DNA of 6,571 bases from Bacteroidales bacterium (GTDB taxonomy: Bacteria; Bacteroidota; Bacteroidia; Bacteroidales; P3), in assembly GCA_017647065.1 (NCBI GenBank), contig JAGCLI010000131.1, positions 1-6,571 of the forward strand, read 5' to 3'. Position 1 is the first letter of the stretch. Each line of letters begins with the position of its first letter. Shown here piece after piece: positions 1-6,318 of this stretch. The notes below the pieces were generated by a model. The model saw only the letters and a list, made by a program, of their open reading frames with translations. It searched no databases and was not told the DNA's origin. The position numbers and the translations under genes are program-made.

Positions 1-463
1 CGAACTTAAAGTACTTGGAATGGTAGATATAAACTCTCAAATACAAACTTGGGATAAAGAAACCGTAACTTTAAAAGACATTGCAGGCAAAAAAGGAATG
101 ATACTTGCGATAATAGATCCTTATTCTGAACCTGTAAGACACCTAATGGCTGATTTACCATTAGTAAAAAAAGACTTAGAACTATGGGGAGGTGGAATAG
201 CTTTCTGTTTTGCTAAAATGCCAAAACAAACTCCAAAAGAACTTTACGAAAACCTTCCAAAACAAAGCCTATTTGCTTTTGACACAGACAAAATTCTTCA
301 AAACCAAATAGTAAAAAGCAGTGGCATAAGTTTTAGCAATAGTTATCCTATTCTATGTTTTGTAGCAGAAGATGGAAAAATTTACTTCCTTTCAACAGGA
401 TATAGAATCGGCTCAGGAGAAAGCCTATTGAAAATAATACATCAATTAGAACAAAACAAATAA
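1..463 (+). CDS. C-terminal part of a transglutaminase-type protein with a thioredoxin-like domain (5' truncated by window edge)
   Basis: The reading frame is open to the left edge (codons from base 2 read E-L-K-V-L-G before the first ATG at 20), so this is most likely the 3' end of a longer gene. Numbering from that ATG, the visible 147 residues form a thioredoxin-like fold: a strand with IIDPYSEP (31-38), a helix with DLPLVKKDLELWGG (45-58), a probable cis-proline at P110 before the strand ILCFVAEDGKIYF, and a closing GYRIGSGE (128-135). There is no CxxC; the only cysteines are C63 and C113, far apart, so redox activity is unlikely. From memory of the family, this tail closes Bacteroidota secreted or periplasmic proteins with a transglutaminase-like core; that core is outside the window, so the naming is inference. 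The stop overlaps the start of the next gene by one base (TAATG), suggesting coupled translation. Confidence 0.7.
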   Translation, partial: ELKVLGMVDINSQIQTWDKETVTLKDIAGKKGMILAIIDPYSEPVRHLMADLPLVKKDLELWGGGIAFCFAKMPKQTPKELYENLPKQSLFAFDTDKILQNQIVKSSGISFSNSYPILCFVAEDGKIYFLSTGYRIGSGESLLKIIHQLEQNK

Positions 464-1113
464 TGAAGAAACCCCTTTTTATAACTTTATTTACAATTGT
501 GCTTGCATTGACTTATAGTTTTTTGCAAGCACAACCCGTAAATTCAAAAGTACGTTCAAGTCGTGATCCTTGGCAATTTGGAATCAAAGCAAGCGGAAGT
601 TACGACAAAGTCTCAATAAAAAGCAAAAGTGAAATGAAATTAGGCTACAAAGCAGGATTTGTGGCTGAAAAACACTTGGTTTATATGCTTTACTTTCAGC
701 CTTCGTTACAGTTTACGCAAAAAGGCTACAAATATGAAATACCTTTTGGGTTTAGAGATGAGCTTTACTTCTCTATGTTGGAGATTGACGCAGGGCTTTT
801 AATGAAATTTGGAGATGAAAGACTAAAAAGAGGAATGTTTCTCTCGCTTACACCTTTTGTAACAAAGGCTTTAAGTGTTAATTGGACACAAACAAACATC
901 AATTCTGCAAGTCCTGATTATAATCAAACGACTACAAGCAATAGTTTAGAGTATTTAAACACCTTAGACATAGGATTCAAATTAGGAATCGGCTACGACT
1001 TCAATCGACATTGGGAAATCGCCGCTAATTACACTTTTGGACTCAATAGAATCAGTGTTTACAATAATCATAAGTGGAGAGGAGTAAATCTAAACTTGAT
1101 TTACTTTTTCTAA
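463..1113 (+). CDS. Small outer-membrane beta-barrel protein (PorT-like family)
   Basis: This is a 216-residue secreted protein. Residues 1-23 are a type I signal peptide: KK, a hydrophobic core, and a likely cut after L-Q-A (A23) before Q-P-V-N. The mature part alternates polar and hydrophobic residues in strand-like stretches: GIKASGSYDKVSIK, LGYKAGFVAEKHL, LYFQPSLQFTQKGYKYEI, FSMLEIDAGLLMKF, FLSLTPFVTKAL, IGFKLGIGYDF, WEIAANYTFGLNRI. It ends in NLNLIYFF, the C-terminal aromatic typical of outer-membrane barrels. Length and the 'GIKASG...GYKAGF' opening fit the outer membrane protein beta-barrel (PorT-like) family of Bacteroidota. No substrate or partner can be read from the sequence. Its ATG shares a base with the upstream stop, so it depends on the upstream gene's transcript and probably on coupled translation. 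A hairpin terminator lies about 100 bases downstream. Confidence 0.8.
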   Translation: MKKPLFITLFTIVLALTYSFLQAQPVNSKVRSSRDPWQFGIKASGSYDKVSIKSKSEMKLGYKAGFVAEKHLVYMLYFQPSLQFTQKGYKYEIPFGFRDELYFSMLEIDAGLLMKFGDERLKRGMFLSLTPFVTKALSVNWTQTNINSASPDYNQTTTSNSLEYLNTLDIGFKLGIGYDFNRHWEIAANYTFGLNRISVYNNHKWRGVNLNLIYFF

Positions 1114-1212
1114 AACAATGGTAAAAAAACGCTCATTTGTCAAAAAATTTTAAAGACCACACGAATGTTTTTTAAATAATGTTATAATACCCACATAATT
1201 CAGACAAAAAAC

Positions 1213-1260
1213 AGACATTTTATTCCCTAAGTGTCATAAGGAATAAAATGTCTATTTTTC
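1213..1260. terminator. Probable bidirectional Rho-independent terminator
   Basis: A perfect 14-bp inverted repeat (AGACATTTTATTCC at 1213-1226, GGAATAAAATGTCT at 1240-1253) encloses a 13-base loop. On the + strand it is followed by ATTTTTC, and on the - strand by a tail containing T6 (complement of the A6 at 1206-1211). It lies between converging genes: the + strand barrel gene ends at 1113 and the - strand mnmE ends at 1365. One hairpin could therefore end both transcripts. The stem is A/T-rich, so its strength is uncertain. Confidence 0.75.
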
Positions 1261-1364
1261 AAGCTTAGCATTTTATGATTGGAAATCAACTTATTTACTT
1301 GTTATTCAGCATGTAATTTCATACTTACGTTAAAACACATTTATTAACAACACTTTAATATTTA

Positions 1365-2771
1365 TTACTTTCCGATGCAGAATTTTGAGAATACGTTTGC
1401 AAGTACTTCTTCTGTTGTTACTTCTCCTGTAATTTCGCCTAAATAGTGTAGAGATTCTCTTATGTCTATTGCTATTATATCTGTTGGGCTTTCGTTTAAT
1501 AAATTTTCTTTTGCGGTTTTGATTGCTACAACAGATTTTTTCATTGCCTCGTAGTGTCTTGCGTTAGTAGTAAGAATATTTGAGTTATACATACTATTTT
1601 CTGATATAGTAGTTATTCTATTTATTATTTCATCTACACCTTCTTTGTCTTTGTCAACTGCTTTGACTGCTCCTAAATTTCCCCATTCTTTTATTTCTTT
1701 TACAAGTAATTTTCCGTCAAATTTATTTGCAACCATTATTATTTTTTTACCTTCTAAGCTTATTTCTTCGTCTATTTTGATTAAATCTAATTGTGCTTCG
1801 GAAGGTGACATTTCTGTAACATCGGCTACATATATTATAATATTTGCGTTTTCTATTGACTTGTATGAACGTCTAATTCCTTCTGCTTCTATTGGATCTG
1901 TAGCCTCTCTTACTCCTGCTGTGTCAATGAATCTATATTCTATTCCATTTATATTAACTATCTCTTCTATTGTATCTCTTGTTGTACCTGAAATAGGAGA
2001 AACTATTGCCCTTTCATCGTTTATTATTGCGTTAAATAGAGTTGATTTACCTGCATTTGGTTTTCCTATAATCGCGATAGGTATTCCATTTTTGAAAGCG
2101 TTACCCATACCAAACGAATCAATAAGTATTTCTAAAGTTTTTTCAATATTAGTCATAGATTCTTCAAGGGCTTTGCGTTGTGCAAATTCTACATCTTCTT
2201 CTGAAAAATCTAATTCTAATTCTAATAGAGTTAATAAATTAAGGAGTTCACCTCTTAATGCTTTTAGAGTTTTTTGATAACCACCTTTTAGTTGATTTAA
2301 TGCAATTTGATGTGCTATTGCTGTACGTGAAGATATTAAATCGGCTACTGCTTCGGCTTGTGAAAGATTTAATTTCCCATTAAGAAAGGCTCTTTGAGAA
2401 AATTCTCCATTTTTTGCCATTCTCACACCATTTGCAAGAAGGATTTTAATGATTTCTTGTTGTATAAATGGCGAACCATGATGTTGTATTTCTATTAAAT
2501 CTTCTCCTGTATATGAACGTGGAGCGTGATAAACTAAACAAACAACCTCATCAACTATATTTTTGTATTCATCAATGATATATCCAATTCTTATTTTAGG
2601 TTTAACCGAATAGGAAAAATCTGCTTTCTTTCCTTTGATTGTGCGAAAGATTTCTTTTATTATAGAAACAGCACTTCTTCCTGAAACTCTAATTATTCCT
2701 ATTGCAGAGGTAGCATTAGGAGTTGCTGATGCACAAATAGTTTCTAATTGTTTTATTTCATTGTTTTCCAT
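1365..2771 (-). CDS. mnmE: tRNA uridine-5-carboxymethylaminomethyl(34) synthesis GTPase MnmE
   Basis: MnmE (TrmE) works with MnmG to add the carboxymethylaminomethyl group to C5 of the wobble uridine in a set of tRNAs, using GTP hydrolysis and a folate one-carbon donor. The 468-residue length is normal. In order: an N-terminal tetrahydrofolate-binding domain (about 1-120, with TICASATP and IGIIRVSG); a helical domain starting with the signature GEFSQRAFLNGKLNLSQAEA (122-141); and an inserted Ras-like G domain. The G domain shows P-loop GKPNAGKS (236-243, including the potassium-binding N239), GTTRDT (262-267), DTAG (283-286) followed by RE with the expected catalytic E289, and NKFD (349-352). 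The C terminus is the hallmark CIGK, with C465. No part is missing. The ATG at 2771 lies 7 bases after the uvrB stop, so it is probably the last gene of the dusB-uvrB-mnmE transcript. MnmG is not in the window. Confidence 0.97.
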   Translation of the reverse strand: MENNEIKQLETICASATPNATSAIGIIRVSGRSAVSIIKEIFRTIKGKKADFSYSVKPKIRIGYIIDEYKNIVDEVVCLVYHAPRSYTGEDLIEIQHHGSPFIQQEIIKILLANGVRMAKNGEFSQRAFLNGKLNLSQAEAVADLISSRTAIAHQIALNQLKGGYQKTLKALRGELLNLLTLLELELDFSEEDVEFAQRKALEESMTNIEKTLEILIDSFGMGNAFKNGIPIAIIGKPNAGKSTLFNAIINDERAIVSPISGTTRDTIEEIVNINGIEYRFIDTAGVREATDPIEAEGIRRSYKSIENANIIIYVADVTEMSPSEAQLDLIKIDEEISLEGKKIIMVANKFDGKLLVKEIKEWGNLGAVKAVDKDKEGVDEIINRITTISENSMYNSNILTTNARHYEAMKKSVVAIKTAKENLLNESPTDIIAIDIRESLHYLGEITGEVTTEEVLANVFSKFCIGK

Positions 2772-2778
2772 ATCTCGT

Positions 2779-4743
2779 TTATTTTTTATTTTCTTTTAAT
2801 TTAAATATTGCATCTCTATATTCTGCTGCTTTATTAAAATCCAACTCTTCAACGGCTTTATACATCAATTCTTCCAATTGTTTTATTGATTTTTCTTTTA
2901 AAACAACCTCAGGTTTTTGAGTTGGTCTATCATTTAATACGTTTTTAGTAGGGGTAATATTGTTTTGATGTAGTTTTTTATTTATTTGTTTTGGAATAAT
3001 ATTGTGTTTTTTGTTGTATTCATCTTGTTTTTTTCGATTCTTTTCGTTCTCATCTATTGCCTTTTGCATTGCCTTAGTCACTTTATCTGCGTATAAAATT
3101 GCTTTACCATTAGCATTTCTTGCAGCACGACCAATTGTTTGAATCAACGATTTATCAGTTCTTAAAAATCCTTCTTTATCTGCATCAAGAACAGCAACTA
3201 AACTAACCTCCGGTAAATCCAATCCTTCTCTTAAAAGATTTACTCCTATCAATACATCAAAGACTCCCGCTCTCAAATCTTGCATTATTTCAACACGTTC
3301 AAGAGTATCTACATCCGAATGAATATATCTGTTTCTTATTCCAAGATTTGTTAAATAACGACTTAATTCTTCTGCCATTCTTTTTCTAATTGTTACAACT
3401 AATACCCTACCCTCTTGTCCTACAACTTTTTCTATTTCATCTAATAAATCATCTATTTGTGTTTGAGCAGGACGTATCTCAACCAAAGGATCAAGAAGTC
3501 CTGTTGGACGAATGACTTGCTCTACTATTACGCCCTCTGATTGTTCTATTTCAAAGTTTGCTGGAGTAGCAGATATATATATAGTTTCAGAATGTAATTG
3601 TTCAAATTCATCAAACTTTAAAGGACGATTGTCAAAGGCAGAAGGAAGACGAAAACCATATTGAACCAAAGATTCTTTCCTTGAACGGTCGCCTCCATAC
3701 ATCGCTCTAATTTGAGGAACGGTTACATGGCTCTCGTCTATCACAAGAAGAAAATCATCAGGAAAATAATCTATCAAACAGAAAGGACGTGTTCCGGGTT
3801 TACGTCCGTCAAAATAACGAGAATAGTTTTCAATCCCACTACAATAACCTAACTCCTGCAACATCTCTAAATCATTATTTACTCTCTCTTCAAGCCTTTT
3901 TGCCTCTAAATGCAGTCCTAAACTCCTAAACTCCTCACAACGCTCAAACATATCGCTTTGTATTTGACGCAAAACTCTTGGCAAAGTGTTTTTATTGGTA
4001 AGAAAATTGCCCGCAGGATAGATTACAATATCGCTTCTCTTATCAATTCTTTGTCCTGTCGTTGGTTCTATTGTTTCAATTGCTTCAACCTCATCGTCCC
4101 AAAAGATTAAACGGTAAGCATAGTCTAAATAAGGAGGGTAAATGTCTATTACATCACCCTTAACCCTAAACTTTCCACGAGAAAACTCTATTTCGTTTCT
4201 TGAATATAGGCTATCGACCAAATCCAACAAAAATTTATTTCTTTCAAGCCTTTGCCCAATCGAAATATACATTGTTCCATTCTTAAAATCCTCAGGATTT
4301 CCAATTCCATAAATACAACTAACGCTACTAACAATGATTACATCTCTCCTACCCGACAAAAGAGCAGAAGCAGAAGCAAGTCTAAGTTTCTCTAACTCCT
4401 CATTGATTGATAAATCCTTTTCTATATAAGTATTAGTCGTTGCAATATAAGCCTCAGGCTGATAATAGTCATAGTAACTCACAAAATACTCAACAGCATT
4501 ATCAGGAAAAAAACTCTTAAACTCACTATACAACTGTGCAGCGAGCGTTTTGTTATGACTCATTATAAGAGTTGGCCTTCCTAATTGCTCTATTACATTT
4601 GCAATAGTAAAAGTCTTGCCACTACCCGTTACACCTTGAAGCACTTGTGAACGATTACCGTTCTTAACACCTTGAACAAGTTGCTCAATTGCTTCGGGTT
4701 GATCTCCCATTGGTTTAAAATCTGATTGCAATCTAAAATTCAT
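2779..4743 (-). CDS. uvrB: Excinuclease ABC subunit UvrB
   Basis: UvrB is the damage-verifying helicase-like subunit of nucleotide excision repair. It is loaded by UvrA, opens DNA around a lesion with a beta-hairpin, and recruits UvrC for incision. Starting from the ATG at 4743 (MNFRLQSDF) the protein has 654 residues, usual for the family. Visible parts: Walker A GVTGSGKT (37-44), the aromatic beta-hairpin region YFVSYYDYYQPEAYI (86-100), Walker B DESH (336-339), motif III SATP (391-394), motif V region LLREGLDLPE (503-512), motif VI QTIGRAAR (535-542), and the C-terminal UVR domain that binds UvrC (about 619-650, LEELMYKAVEELDFNKAAEYRD). A Lys/Asn-rich linker (about 566-615) precedes the UVR domain. 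An in-frame TTG two codons upstream (4749) is possible but less likely, since family members start close to the ATG. The start overlaps the dusB 3' end by 11 bases. UvrA and UvrC are not in the window. Confidence 0.97.
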   Translation of the reverse strand: MNFRLQSDFKPMGDQPEAIEQLVQGVKNGNRSQVLQGVTGSGKTFTIANVIEQLGRPTLIMSHNKTLAAQLYSEFKSFFPDNAVEYFVSYYDYYQPEAYIATTNTYIEKDLSINEELEKLRLASASALLSGRRDVIIVSSVSCIYGIGNPEDFKNGTMYISIGQRLERNKFLLDLVDSLYSRNEIEFSRGKFRVKGDVIDIYPPYLDYAYRLIFWDDEVEAIETIEPTTGQRIDKRSDIVIYPAGNFLTNKNTLPRVLRQIQSDMFERCEEFRSLGLHLEAKRLEERVNNDLEMLQELGYCSGIENYSRYFDGRKPGTRPFCLIDYFPDDFLLVIDESHVTVPQIRAMYGGDRSRKESLVQYGFRLPSAFDNRPLKFDEFEQLHSETIYISATPANFEIEQSEGVIVEQVIRPTGLLDPLVEIRPAQTQIDDLLDEIEKVVGQEGRVLVVTIRKRMAEELSRYLTNLGIRNRYIHSDVDTLERVEIMQDLRAGVFDVLIGVNLLREGLDLPEVSLVAVLDADKEGFLRTDKSLIQTIGRAARNANGKAILYADKVTKAMQKAIDENEKNRKKQDEYNKKHNIIPKQINKKLHQNNITPTKNVLNDRPTQKPEVVLKEKSIKQLEELMYKAVEELDFNKAAEYRDAIFKLKENKK

Positions 4744-5710
4744 AATCAAAATCCTTTTCTACCAACGATAAAATCTCTTCAATCTCTTGATAACTATTAG
4801 TTGTAACCAAACGAATCCTATAAGGTTTAAAATTATTTAAGCCTCTAAAATATCCACTGTAAAACTTACGCATTTCAAGAATAGCATATCTATCCCCTCT
4901 CCATTGTTTCAACCCCTCTAAATGTTGTTTACAAACAGCAACTCTTTCTTTGATATGAAACAAACTAAGGCTTTTGCCATTTAAAACATCTTTACACTGA
5001 GCAAAAATAAAAGGATTACCCATTGCAGCCCTTCCAATCAAGATGCCATCTACTCCATATCTATTTTTATACTCCAACATCTTTTCCGCAGAGTCAATAT
5101 CTCCATTTCCAAAGACAGGAATCCTCATACGAGAGTTGTTTTTCACCTCGCCAATCAAAGACCAATCCGCCTCACCCTTATACATTTGAGAGCGAGTCCT
5201 ACCATGAATACTAATTAACTGCACTCCCACATCTTGCATCCTTTCAGCAACCTCCACAATCGGCTTATTGTCATCACTATACCCCAAACGAGTTTTCACA
5301 CTCACCGGAACCTTCACACTTTCCACCACTCGCTTGGTCAAAAACTCCATTTTGTCAATATCATTCAAAATACCACTACCACAACCCTTACCTGCAACCT
5401 TTTTAACCGGGCAACCCCAATTTATATCCACCCAATCACAACCCGATTCCACTGCAATTTCAGCAGCAGAAACAAGACTCGCCTCATTATTTCCAAAAAT
5501 CTGCACCGCCAAAGGACGTTCGCACTCATCGAAATTCATCTTTTTACAAGACGACTCAATGCCACGAGTCAGTGCATCAGAGGAAATAAACTCACTAAAC
5601 AGTACATCAGCCCCGTAAGTCTTGCAAATCTGACGAAAACACGGCGTTGTAACTGCTTCCATAGGCGAAAGCCCCAAAGAAAACGCAGGTAAAATGTCCC
5701 TAATCTCCAT
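4733..5710 (-). CDS. dusB: tRNA-dihydrouridine synthase DusB
   Basis: This is an FMN-dependent enzyme that reduces specific uridines in the tRNA D-loop to dihydrouridine with NAD(P)H. From the ATG at 5710 it has 325 residues, normal length. It shows the TIM-barrel start LSPMEAVT (about 14-21, FMN site), the catalytic-cysteine motif NWGCPVKKVAGKG (C100), FMN-phosphate contacts in VSVKTRLG (K139) and IHGRTR (H169, R171), GNGDI (201-205), and GRAAMGNP (226-233). A helical RNA-binding tail follows. The stretch EVAERMQDVG...YKGEADW...GNGDID closely resembles the DusB form of Bacteroidota. Where I recall GAGAG after the active site, this one has GCGSG, an extra cysteine at 110. An upstream in-frame ATG at 5725 would add five residues (MYLCN), but it lies across the TATCTTTG promoter box, so I chose 5710. 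The stop (TAG) falls inside the uvrB start region. Confidence 0.93.
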   Translation of the reverse strand: MEIRDILPAFSLGLSPMEAVTTPCFRQICKTYGADVLFSEFISSDALTRGIESSCKKMNFDECERPLAVQIFGNNEASLVSAAEIAVESGCDWVDINWGCPVKKVAGKGCGSGILNDIDKMEFLTKRVVESVKVPVSVKTRLGYSDDNKPIVEVAERMQDVGVQLISIHGRTRSQMYKGEADWSLIGEVKNNSRMRIPVFGNGDIDSAEKMLEYKNRYGVDGILIGRAAMGNPFIFAQCKDVLNGKSLSLFHIKERVAVCKQHLEGLKQWRGDRYAILEMRKFYSGYFRGLNNFKPYRIRLVTTNSYQEIEEILSLVEKDFDYEF

Positions 5711-5714
5711 ATTG

Positions 5715-5722
5715 CAAAGATA
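5715..5722 (-). promoter_or_regulatory. Bacteroidota -7 promoter box for the dusB-uvrB-mnmE run
   Basis: Read on the - strand this is TATCTTTG, a full match to the Bacteroidota housekeeping -7 consensus TAnnTTTG. Only four bases (CAAT) separate it from the ATG at 5710. Transcription would begin at or within a few bases of that start codon, giving a leaderless or nearly leaderless mRNA. I find no convincing -33 TTG element at the usual spacing, so the call rests on the -7 box and its position. Confidence 0.55.
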
Positions 5723-5845
5723 CATAAATTTTTATTACGACCTATTTAAAGACTTCATTATTTTTTTGAGAAATTCAAGACACCACAACACTTCTCTAAG
5801 AAGCCATAAATTAGTTTTCCCTCCACTTAACGCCAAATGCTTGCG

Positions 5846-5889
5846 ATATTTTCAACTTTAAGATTTCTGATTGCAAATTTTGAAAATAT
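5846..5889. repeat. Inverted repeat, 10-bp arms
   Basis: ATATTTTCAA (5846-5855) is perfectly complementary to TTGAAAATAT (5880-5889), with a 24-base loop. The arms are nearly all A/T, so chance is a real possibility, and no T tract follows that would make it a terminator. It is recorded because it is the first of several dyads in this gap. Confidence 0.5.
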
Positions 5890-5911
5890 AAGCCCTTAAC
5901 TAAAAAGCAGT

Positions 5912-5970
5912 AAATCAAAGACTTAACTTTTTAAAGCCTTGAAAACGCTAAAAAAGTCTTTGATTTTTTT
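5912..5970 (+). repeat. Inverted repeat, 13-bp perfect arms followed by T7 (terminator-like hairpin)
   Basis: AAATCAAAGACTT (5912-5924) pairs perfectly with AAGTCTTTGATTT (5954-5966) around a 29-base loop. The right arm runs directly into a T tract (T7 at 5964-5970, then AA and T6), which resembles a Rho-independent terminator read on the + strand. No + strand gene lies upstream: the neighbour, dusB, is transcribed away from it. It could end a short unannotated + strand RNA, or protect against readthrough. The long loop weakens a terminator reading. Confidence 0.6.
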
Positions 5971-6017
5971 AATTTTTTCAATGATTTTTTCAAAAAAAAC
6001 CTGATTTTTTCCAAAAA
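5961..6017. repeat. Degenerate T/A-tract repeats with period 20-21 bp
   Basis: The word TGATTTTTT recurs at 5961, 5982 and 6002, spacings of 21 and 20 bases, each followed by a second T or A tract. The A/T tracts (T7, T6, T6, A8, T6, A9) have centres 8-12 bases apart, averaging near one helical turn, which is the arrangement that gives intrinsically curved DNA. The stretch runs in register into the clearer array starting at 6018. Confidence 0.5.
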
Positions 6018-6101
6018 AAAAGGAGCTTTTCAAATTTCTAAACGTGCTTTAGAAAATTTTAAACGTGCTTTAGAAATTTCTAAACGAGCTTTTCGTAAAA
6101 A
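6018..6101. repeat. Four tandem 21-bp repeat units
   Basis: Units begin at 6018, 6039, 6060 and 6081, exactly 21 bases apart. They open with AAAAGGAGCTTTTC, TAAACGTGCTTTAG, TAAACGTGCTTTAG and TAAACGAGCTTTTC respectively. Units two and three are nearly identical; the outer two share GAGCTTTTC. Each unit is self-complementary in part: AAAAG/CTTTT in the first, TTTCTAAA/TTTAGAAA around CGTGC in the second, the same with one G-T wobble in the third, and ACGA/TCGT in the fourth. The function is unknown. Binding by a protein, DNA curvature, or a relic of slippage are all possible. Confidence 0.7.
6069..6084. repeat. Perfect 16-bp palindrome
   Basis: TTTAGAAATTTCTAAA is a perfect palindrome with no spacer, spanning the junction of the third and fourth 21-bp units. 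Its half-sites TTTAGAAA and TTTCTAAA also flank CGTGC in the second unit. A symmetric site of this size can be an operator for a dimeric regulator, but it may simply follow from the repeat structure. Confidence 0.5.
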
Positions 6102-6111
6102 AACTCCAAAT

Positions 6112-6151
6112 TTGCGAAAAATTAACCCCAATTTTCGTCAATTTTTCGCAA
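6112..6151. repeat. Inverted repeat, 12-bp perfect arms
   Basis: TTGCGAAAAATT (6112-6123) is perfectly complementary to AATTTTTCGCAA (6140-6151), with a 16-base loop that includes ACCCC. It lies between the 21-bp array and the promoter of the following gene. No T tract follows either arm, so it does not look like a terminator. It may form a hairpin or be a split binding site. Confidence 0.6.
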
Positions 6152-6247
6152 GAATTTTCACAAAAATCCCAAAATAAAATTTCTGCAAAATAAAGATTTT
6201 TTTCTGTAAATTTTGAGTTATAAAATTAAGGGTTTATGTAGTGCTTT

Positions 6248-6278
6248 TTTGTGCTTTAAGAAAATTATTATACCTTTG
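6248..6278 (+). promoter_or_regulatory. Bacteroidota-type promoter for the small secreted-protein gene
   Basis: A -33 element TTTG (6248-6251) and a -7 element TACCTTTG (6271-6278) are separated by 19 bases, matching the phylum's TTTG-N19-TAnnTTTG arrangement. Transcription would start a few bases after 6278, leaving a leader of roughly 35 bases before the ATG at 6319. The stretch GTGCTTTAAGAAAATT beginning at 6251, overlapping the -33 element, resembles the GTGCTTTAGAAAATTT of the 21-bp array. Confidence 0.7.
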
Positions 6279-6318
6279 CAAGTAAGAATTTCGTTAAATT
6301 AAATAAAATTATTAAGCT

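Larger units (their letters stand above)
5726..6318. other. Divergent intergenic region rich in short repeats, no gene seen
   Basis: About 600 bases separate dusB (leftward) from the small secreted-protein gene (rightward). I see no credible coding frame, tRNA or known RNA family here. The stretch is strongly A/T-rich with many runs of six to nine A or T. It contains inverted repeats at 5846-5889, 5912-5966 and 6112-6151, a repeat array with a period near 21 bp ending at 6101, and a promoter near 6248-6278. No sequence close to the DnaA box TTATNCACA was found, so an origin is not supported. Confidence 0.8.

Noticed and set aside
1183..1192. GTTATAATAC, which resembles a sigma-70 -10 box
   Set aside because: Bacteroidota use TAnnTTTG rather than TATAAT, and no + strand gene follows before the terminator and the end of mnmE.
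1645..2277. A 210-residue open frame on the + strand within mnmE
   Set aside because: It is a mirror of the mnmE coding sequence on the other strand, with Ser/Ile-rich low-complexity translation and no family marks.
4744..4749. TTG start for uvrB two codons upstream of the ATG
   Set aside because: The ATG at 4743 gives the usual UvrB N terminus (MNFRLQSDF), and TTG is a rare start codon.
5023..5692. Three overlapping + strand open frames opposite dusB
   Set aside because: They are antisense to a well-supported dusB; their His/Thr/Ser-rich translations follow from the complementary codons.
5759..5768. TATTTTTTTG as a + strand -7 promoter box
   Set aside because: The T run is two bases too long for TAnnTTTG, and no gene follows in a sensible distance.
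6018..6101. CRISPR array
   Set aside because: The 21-bp units are directly adjacent, without unique spacers, and there are no cas genes.
5726..6318. Replication origin or plasmid iterons suggested by A/T-rich repeats
   Set aside because: No match or near match to the DnaA box TTATNCACA was found, there is no dnaA, dnaN or rep gene nearby, and the neighbours are chromosomal core genes.
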